Below are positions 53,517 through 64,000 of a DNA stretch of 64,000 bases, in pieces. This DNA comes from Scatophagus argus. Its lineage: Eukaryota; Chordata; Actinopteri; Scatophagidae. Positions within the stretch are counted from its first letter, which is position 1. Every line of letters starts with the position of its first letter. Both the position numbers and the translations under genes were made by a program. Below the pieces are notes generated by a model, which had not been told where the DNA came from, ran no database searches, and saw only the letters and a list, made by a program, of their open reading frames with translations. The DNA lies in contig NC_058498.1 of the NCBI RefSeq assembly GCF_020382885.2, positions 12,775,001 through 12,839,000 of the forward strand, written 5' to 3'.

Positions 53517-55535
53517 TCATGTGACCATTCTCATGGTGACACACCCTCTGAGGGGCACCGGGCAAGGTATGGCATCATCTGCTTCAATACAAGTGTCTAT
53601 GTAAGGGTCCATCAGCACCATGTTTGGGAACGCTTTGTTGCTCTTCTTCTCACCAACCAGGTATATCTGGCTGCTGACTGTTGTGCAGCCAGAGAAGAAC
53701 TTCCTGTCCAGACATTCCTCGTCCTCCAGGAGAGTCCACTCATCTGTCTCCACATCAAGACGCAAAGCTTGGCCTCCAAACAGGTAAAGGGCACCGTTGA
53801 GCTCTGTGGCAACCAGGTCATATCTGTGAAGGGGTTAGAAATCATTTAATCATCACGTAATTATGTCAACTAAAGCTGAAAGAAAAGGTCAGTTTGACAA
53901 AGCAAAATTAACTCACCGTGGAAATGGAGAATAGGAGACCACATCCCACTCATCCTCCTTCACCATATACCTCTGAATTCCACCATAGGCCTCACCGTTT
54001 TCATCCAGGCCACACGCCACATAGATACACGACTCCAGAGCGACAGTGGCTGCCCTCTCCACAGCCCTAACCATAGGACTGACCTCCTCCCAACCCTTCT
54101 CTGACTCCAGGACCAACCTCTCTACATCGGCCACAAGCCCTTCATCCATGCTGCCCCCAAGGACATACAGTACTGTGTCCAGTCCTATAGAGCAGTGGCT
54201 GTGCCTGGACTTCCGTAGGGCCGGACCATCCACCCAGCGCTGGTTCCCACATTCATATATCTTGACCCAGTCCACGCTGAACCACAGCACATCCCGGAAG
54301 TAGCCACCTGTCACAACCACATTATCTCCTACATAATGACAGAATCAAAAAATAAAGTTTGGAAATGAATGAAAATTCTTGTTTCTAAGATATGTTTGTT
54401 GTGTTATTTGGCTTTTAAATTTACATAGTCTTGTGAAAAAAAAATCCACACTCAGGCCCTCACTCATCATTAGTTTCATCCTCATCTTCATCACCATGAT
54501 CATCATTATTCAACCATTACCTACTGCAGCTACCGAGTACTGTGTGAGGTTCTTTCTCTGCAGAGGTGCACAGCTTTGCCATCTACCACTGAGTGGATGA
54601 AACTGGTAAAGTGCCTGTTGTTCCTGATCATGAGGCCCACCCAGGACAAAGAGAGTCTCTCTGGCCCTGGACCTCCTCATTGACCTGCCCATTGACCAAG
54701 ATGCTGGGAAATGTTCATTCAGCATGCAGATCAGCTTGGCTCTGGGGTCGGAGCTTTTCATTCTGGTCAATAGTTGAGTGATAAATGGTACAGAGAGTGA
54801 CTCAGGCCTGACCAGCTCAATGAGCTCCATAAAATGTTCTTCGCGTTTTGGGTCAAATGACACCCAAAGCAGGGTGGCCTCCAGGGCCAGATCATCTTTA
54901 TGGATGACCAGGTCATCACTGGCAAGAAGGTCTGCTATGGTCTCTTTAGACAGGAACAGGAAGTCCTCTTCAGTGACAATAGCAGAGAAGTGTGTGAGCA
55001 CCACCTGCCGTGCCGCCTTGTAGAGCTGAGTGCAGCCCAGCTGCCAGGCATAGGCCATCATTCCCAGACAGTTACTCAGGTGCAGCTCACGTTCCAGGAA
55101 CTTGCAGCAAAGCAGTCTGGCTCGCTCCAGCTGTAAAAAGTCTGCAGTCTCAAGGATCCCCAGAACATTTTCTCGGTCCAAAGCTAGACTGGATGTCCGG
55201 CTGTATTCCATCAAATCCCTGAAATGCTGCAGACCCACACCTTTAATCTCAATTTTCCTTTTGCTGCTCTCTATGCCACAGCCAAAAAACAGAGCTCTGA
55301 AGTAGGGACTCTGGAGGGCCAGCTGTTGGCGGTTGACATAAAAACATTCTCCTTCTACTTGCAGAGTAGCATCAGGGATTAAATCAGGCTCAGGGTCTTG
55401 TACAGCAGATTCGTCCTCCTCAAGTTTCTCAGTCTGTTCAGAAAGAACTACGAATTTAAAGCTATGAGATTTAGTCGCAGTGTCAGCTCTGCAGGCCATT
55501 TCACAAGAAACAGCTGCACCAATGGTCTTTTGCAT
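53517..55535 (-). CDS. BTB-BACK-Kelch protein (KLHL/KBTBD family, paralogue unassigned)
   Basis: Proteins with this layout usually act as substrate adaptors of cullin-3 ubiquitin ligases. Three coding exons, in transcript order: 55535-54521, 54328-53917, 53823-53517. Splice sites are consensus and phases match, giving 577 residues. Exon 1 encodes a BTB domain (about 49-150: LALQSPYFRALFFGCGIESS), a BACK domain (about 155-255: NCLGMMAYAWQLGC) and the first Kelch strands. Exons 2 and 3 add repeats with YVLGG, YVACG and YLFGG cores and spaced tryptophans. An in-frame TAA at 55557-55559 precedes the chosen ATG; a second ATG at codon 13 has a stronger Kozak context (GAAATGG) and could be the real start. 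The BTB sequence is divergent (DLMEYSRTSS in place of the usual VYTG-type segment) and I could not match it to a named KLHL. Confidence 0.9.
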
Positions 55536-55839
55536 ACTGCCTCGTCCTCTCTCTGGTTAACAACACACCAACTGGTGCTATTAATAGACTGTCCCCCTGA
55601 CTGACTGCTGGCTAAATGCAATGAGTCAGTTTGAAAAAACAGATGCTATTATAACACAGGGAGGGCATAAAATTATTAACAAATCTAACAATTATATACG
55701 TTTGTCAGCTTTGTAAATTAATAATAGAGTGAACAAGCTTATTAACAACAAACTGATGACGTCAACTACGGGCGCTCAACGATTTGATTGGTGGAATATT
55801 TCTGAGGTCAAAGTTTTTCTTCCGTGTCACGCAGCTAAC
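55536..55839. promoter_or_regulatory. Shared bidirectional promoter of the Kelch gene and lsm7
   Basis: Only 304 bases separate the two divergent start codons. The interval contains a perfect CRE palindrome, TGACGTCA, at 55757-55764 and an ATTGG (inverted CCAAT) at 55787-55791. The sequence fits a head-to-head promoter of a housekeeping gene; activity in both directions is inferred. Confidence 0.65.
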
Positions 55840-57435
55840 ATGGCGGTGAGTTCATATGGTTTTCGTTTTCATTCAAATATCTTTTTTAACTTTGCACCCA
55901 TAAACATTCTCGAGGATATCTTTAGCAAGTAATTGTTTATTCTGAACCTGACTTGAGATGTAGAAAAAGTATTCGAAAGTAACGCGGCGTTTTATCTTAG
56001 ATTTGACAACTTGGCTAGCAAAGCAGTGCTAACGTTAGGCTAAGTTAGTGAGTGTGTGGCTAGTTGCATGCAACCTAGTTACATACAATGTCTGTTTGCT
56101 CTGTTTAGGACAAAGAAAAGAAGAAAAAGGAGAGCATCTTCGACTTGTCAAAGTACATCGACAAGCCCATTCGTGTGAAGTTTCAAGGAGGACGAGAGGG
56201 TAGGTGGATTAATGCTGATATTACGTTAACTCCAATACTTAAGCTACTCGAAACGATGCATGTTTGGCTATTGTTTCCCTCAAAGTCATTGAATTGATCT
56301 ACACTTACTTAACTATGCGATTTTTATACTGTGTATTATTCTCACAGCCAGCGGTGTCCTGAAAGGTTTTGATCCTTTGTTAAACCTGGTGCTTGACGGC
56401 ACTATCGAGTATATGCGAGGTAAGTAGATACCGTATATTTAATATACGTAAATAAAAAAAAGGAACCACGAGGGCCTGACAGTTAGTCTCATCATTTAGC
56501 TTAGGTTTTCGACGGAAGCACTGTCAACAAGAAAAGCAAAGATTTTATTGAAGTGTATAGTTTGTGGTCAGATTTGTCAGAGCTTTCTAACAGCTTGGTT
56601 GCAAAGTAAAAAAACTGTATTACAGTCAGCAAGGCAACATTTTGTTGCCAGATGTGTATGTTAGATTCTTTCATGACAAAGATGAGGTAAAGGGCTCAAA
56701 CAGATTGTATTTTGCTGTCCTTGAGGTCTCACAAATGTGTTGATTGGATTTCCTTCATTATGGAAAAAAACAAAACAAATCTGAATTGCTTGCTTACTCG
56801 ATTGACCATATGTAAAGATAAACAAAGGAGAGCTCCTCATAAGTGAGGCCAAAACATCTTAATCGCCCCCTGGTGGCAGGCTCCTGTACAGACCTTGAAC
56901 CCCCCCAGACCTTCATGTTAGCAGATGGAATATGGGCCTGAGTTAAGTAAGTCACACATCAAATAATTTTTTTACGATGATGGTCTCTGATGCATGCCGT
57001 GTAATTGCAACTGCACAGACTCTATCTGTAAATAACAACACCTCCACAAGATGATAGTGCTGGAATTCAAGATTTCTTGCCAGAAGGTTTTGTACAGTGG
57101 GGGGAAGTAGAGATGCAAATAGTGTGAAAACCTTTGGCTGTGTTTTATGTCGTCCACGTGTGCGTGCAGTGGTGACCAACACTCATAAACATTGCTCTGT
57201 AGTGCTAATAGTGATCAAAAACTCCATAGGATATGCTTTAATAACAGGTTCAGGTTCTTCTCTTTAACACATGTCCATCCTTGTCCATCCAGACCCAGAT
57301 GACCAGCTGAAGCTAACAGAAGACACCAGGCAGCTGGGTCTGGTGGTCTGCAGAGGAACCTCCGTAGTGCTCATCTGTCCTCAGGATGGCATGGAGGCTA
57401 TACCAAACCCGTTCATACAGCAGCAAGATGGCTAA
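55840..57435 (+). CDS. lsm7: U6 snRNA-associated Sm-like protein LSm7
   Basis: LSm7 is a subunit of the nuclear LSm2-8 ring, which binds the 3' end of U6 snRNA, and of the cytoplasmic LSm1-7 ring, which promotes mRNA decapping. Four exons: 55840-55845 (only Met-Ala), 56109-56199, 56348-56419, 57293-57435. All introns are GT-AG and phases match. The product is 103 residues, the same length as human LSM7. The lysine-rich start (DKEKKKKESIFDLSKYIDK) is followed by the Sm1 motif (VKFQGGREASGVLKGFDPLLNLVLD) in two parts across an exon junction, and the Sm2 motif (LGLVVCRGTSVVLICP). It ends IPNPFIQQQDG. A polyadenylation signal AATAAA lies at 57770-57775. The gene is head to head with the Kelch gene. 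Confidence 0.97.
56845..57250 (+). repeat. Dispersed repeat inside the third lsm7 intron
   Basis: The words atcgccccctggtggcaggc, ccttcatgttagcagatgga and aaaactccataggatatgct occur in the order of an abundant percomorph repeat. It makes up nearly half of the 873-base intron. No ORF and no terminal repeats were recognised. Confidence 0.5.
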
Positions 57436-57795
57436 CGGTCCACGAGTCACTGGATTCTAGTCATACACACATACGAACACCAAGCACACACTTACATAGA
57501 AGGTTTTTTGTTGTTGTTGTTGTTTTAATTTTTTTTTTTAAATAACAGTAATAATGTGTAAAACAAAGCAAATTTCTGTTGTTAAAAATCTTAAGTCGAT
57601 CAGTAAAAGGACACTTCAAAGCACTTCACTTTTGTTTCTGTCTGTGATGTGCAAATTTGGAAAGATTTGAGTTGTCAAGCCCACAAGTCTGGGAAGTGTT
57701 AACAGTAACGTTTTCTTTTTATCCAGAATAAGTCAACTTTTTACTATTGTTTGTGGTTTTTGATAAGAAAATAAAATGAAAATGTATGTTGTAAA
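57436..57795 (+). other. lsm7: 3'UTR of lsm7
   Basis: Untranslated sequence after the TAA at 57433-57435, with a GTT-repeat/poly-T stretch at about 57508-57540 and an AATAAA signal at 57770-57775. Confidence 0.6.
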
Positions 57796-59944
57796 TTTTG
57801 CTCTCTCTTGTTCTTGTACGTATTGGATGTATGGAGTTAGAAGAACCCAGAAAGTTCCAGTAATTTAATGAACATTGAGCTGCTGATTTCTGTGGTGTTC
57901 AGCAGTCTTGAATCAAGCAGTTTCTGACAGTAGGAATTTTATCAAATATAGTAGTCTGTCCAATGATATGATGCATAGTTACTCAGTCTCCCACGGTCTG
58001 TCTGCAGCTTTGTGTTTGTGTTCATCCAGAAACAAAAGCAACATTCTGCAGTTAAATAAATGAAGGATAAAATATTACATCTGGATTGATCACAGCTAGT
58101 TTACACCTGCAGTCCTAATAGATCGTGTCATATCTTTTATAACCACTGGAAAACTAGTTCAGAACACTTGATGTACTTCTTAACTATTTAGTGCTGATAA
58201 TCTTTGGACAAACTGATGGGCTGGCTACAAGCTTAATTTAATTTTTCACCAAGTAGCTGAAGTGTTTGACTACGGAATAAAGGGTGTGTGTGTTGTGTGT
58301 CAAGATAAGCCATTCAAGCCTGTCTGTACACTGACAAAGAGACACTTGTGGCACCGACTGTGATGAGACAGAAGTCCTTTAAGAAGGGTGAGGGAATAAT
58401 TTAAGTAGACTTATTTACCTTAGTTAGGATTGCTCCCTCAGGGGGTGGGTGGCAGTGGGTTATTACCTCAGAAAACGGGCAAGTAAATGGAAGCAATTTA
58501 AACAAAAATACAAGAAGGACATTGTTATCAAAATGACAGATTCATTTGTTTAGACAATTTTTCTTTTGAACCTTAGATTCTGAGTTGGGCTTAAATTCAC
58601 TAAACGTGTTTGGATTTGTGAATATAGACTGTGTTCTTTTTTAAAATAATGAAAGAATAATAGCTGGTTAGGGAGGCTGTAATCCTGATACGTGCAGCTG
58701 GAAGTAAAGAGGCAGAATTGCTCCTCCTCTGCTGCTCAGTCACTGTGTCAGTGGAGCACAGACTGGCAGGAGTTAGAGGGACTACTGAGCTTCACTTGAG
58801 ATGTCTTATGGCCTATTTTTTCCTTCCAACTGGCTGTAATGCTCGTTGCGTAAAGGAGTAGCCGATGGTTTTTATTTGTTCGGAGATTATGGGGGCTCTG
58901 AGGTGACAGCAGAAATGCCTGTGCACATCGGGGTGTAACCAAAGGGATCGAGACTGACGGGAGGAGGGTCGGCCGGGGTTTTCTGGGGCTCGACCGATTT
59001 CCTAAAGTAAACTGAAAAGGTGAGTTTCCTGCTGGACGGTCACGGCACGCCCCTTGGCAGGTGGAACAAATAGCGGACCTCTCGGAACTGTCCCTTGTCT
59101 TCCTCCAACCATTTATGTAGCCTACTGTTGTGTGCGCCAAGTCACGCACTGAGAACTGCGGGATATCGTGAATTCAGAGGAATGAGAAAAGAAAGAGGTG
59201 AGTGAGTTTACTTCTGAACATAGAGCCTTTATTGTTCAGTGCTCCGCGCTGTGATGCACCTGGAGTCACCGTGCGTAAGTTGCTGGTGCGGTGAACAATG
59301 GATATTCTCACCGAGTCAGTTTATTCGCTAAAACACCGTCCTGTTCTGTACGACCTCTGAGAATTATACTTGTTTTTAGTGTGACCTTTTTCCACATCTG
59401 ATCTGTGGCTCGCCAGGCAACATGGCCTCCCTGGTCTCTTTTACGCGCGCCCGTACAACCTCAGCCAGCTCTATCGGGTAGAACTACAGCTGGAAAACAA
59501 TATTGTGTTCAACATTCATCGACTATCCGATGATATGAACACACTTTGCTGCCGTCTTACAAGTCTGCTGCATGAAATAATATCAAGCTACTTTGGATTA
59601 AAAATGACCAAACGTAGGTAATTTACGGTTTCGTCTTGTGTTTTTGTCTAATAATGTAAAACAATTGAACCCAACAGCCAACATATTCCATATTGTCATA
59701 CATGGTCAACATGAATATACTCTGATTAACATCAGGATATTGAAATCCATCCTGCTGTCAAGTCCTTTCAATTCCATTGCTACATTAAAGAGTATCCTGT
59801 AATATTTTAGCCCACAGCCAGTGCAGTTAAGTACAGAACAGTTCTTAATGTACTTCTATCAGGACTGGATCATTGTATATGCCGGGCACTATGATACTGG
59901 ATACAGTGGAATGTGAGTGCTGAGGTTGGTGCTGTAAATCCAGC
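57796..59944. other. Spacer and probable 5' region of tmprss9
   Basis: No coding exon is visible between lsm7 and tmprss9. A segment ending GAAAGAG then GTGAGTG has a strong splice donor at 59198 and could be a noncoding tmprss9 leader exon (ending 59197). A weak acceptor (aaatccag) sits one base before the start codon at 59945. Around 58990-59480 the sequence is less AT-rich with some CpG, in keeping with a promoter. The 133-codon minus-strand ORF at 58748-59149 has no recognisable domain. Confidence 0.35.

Positions 59945-64000
<4,056 letters not shown>

Noticed and set aside
58748-59149. A 133-codon minus-strand open frame upstream of tmprss9
   Set aside because: No recognisable domain, low-complexity Ser/Pro/Arg content, and it overlaps the probable tmprss9 leader exon; more likely a chance frame in a GC-richer promoter region.

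Overview
The window is genomic DNA from a ray-finned fish, most likely a percomorph teleost. The genes are vertebrate genes with many short GT-AG introns. The spaces between them hold fish-type repeats: a Tc1-like transposon relic, an RTE/Rex3-like retrotransposon tail with a GATG run, short inverted-repeat elements and long CA/GT and GATA microsatellites. There are no bacterial-type operons, phage genes or CRISPR arrays. All identifications come from reading translated exons by eye; no database search was run.

Left part (about 1-20,500): the 5' end of a fibrillin gene on the minus strand, best matched to FBN3. It has five coding exons (signal peptide and furin-type propeptide, the fibrillin unique N-terminal segment, three EGF-like modules) spread over about 15.6 kb and running off the left edge. 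The introns are mostly empty and carry the Tc1 relic, a 204-bp inverted-repeat element with telomere-like filling, and a 22-bp perfect palindrome.

Middle (about 20,500-41,500): a gene-poor spacer of about 21 kb with repeats only, including a 5'-truncated RTE/Rex3-like insertion flanked by a 12-bp target-site duplication.

Right part (about 41,500-64,000): four genes close together. A ceramide synthase (cers4-like, plus strand, ten coding exons, 398 aa) uses a non-canonical GC-AG last intron. A divergent BTB-Kelch gene (minus strand, three exons, 577 aa) lies tail to tail with it. lsm7 (plus, four exons, 103 aa) is head to head with the Kelch gene across about 300 bp containing a perfect CRE palindrome. 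The 5' half of tmprss9 (polyserase-1; plus, twelve exons to the right edge) has a signal anchor, SEA, LDLa, a complete trypsin-like domain, a second LDLa and the start of a second protease domain.

The genes do not form a pathway: they serve extracellular matrix, sphingolipid synthesis, probable ubiquitin-ligase adaptor function, RNA processing and cell-surface proteolysis. Their common thread is location. FBN3-CERS4 and LSM7-TMPRSS9 are both neighbour pairs on human 19p13, so the window looks like a compact fish segment of that conserved block. I found no convincing previously undescribed system. The best leads are the GC-AG intron with an in-frame alternative tail, the shared Kelch/lsm7 promoter, the unplaced Kelch paralogue and the altered SEA site of tmprss9.
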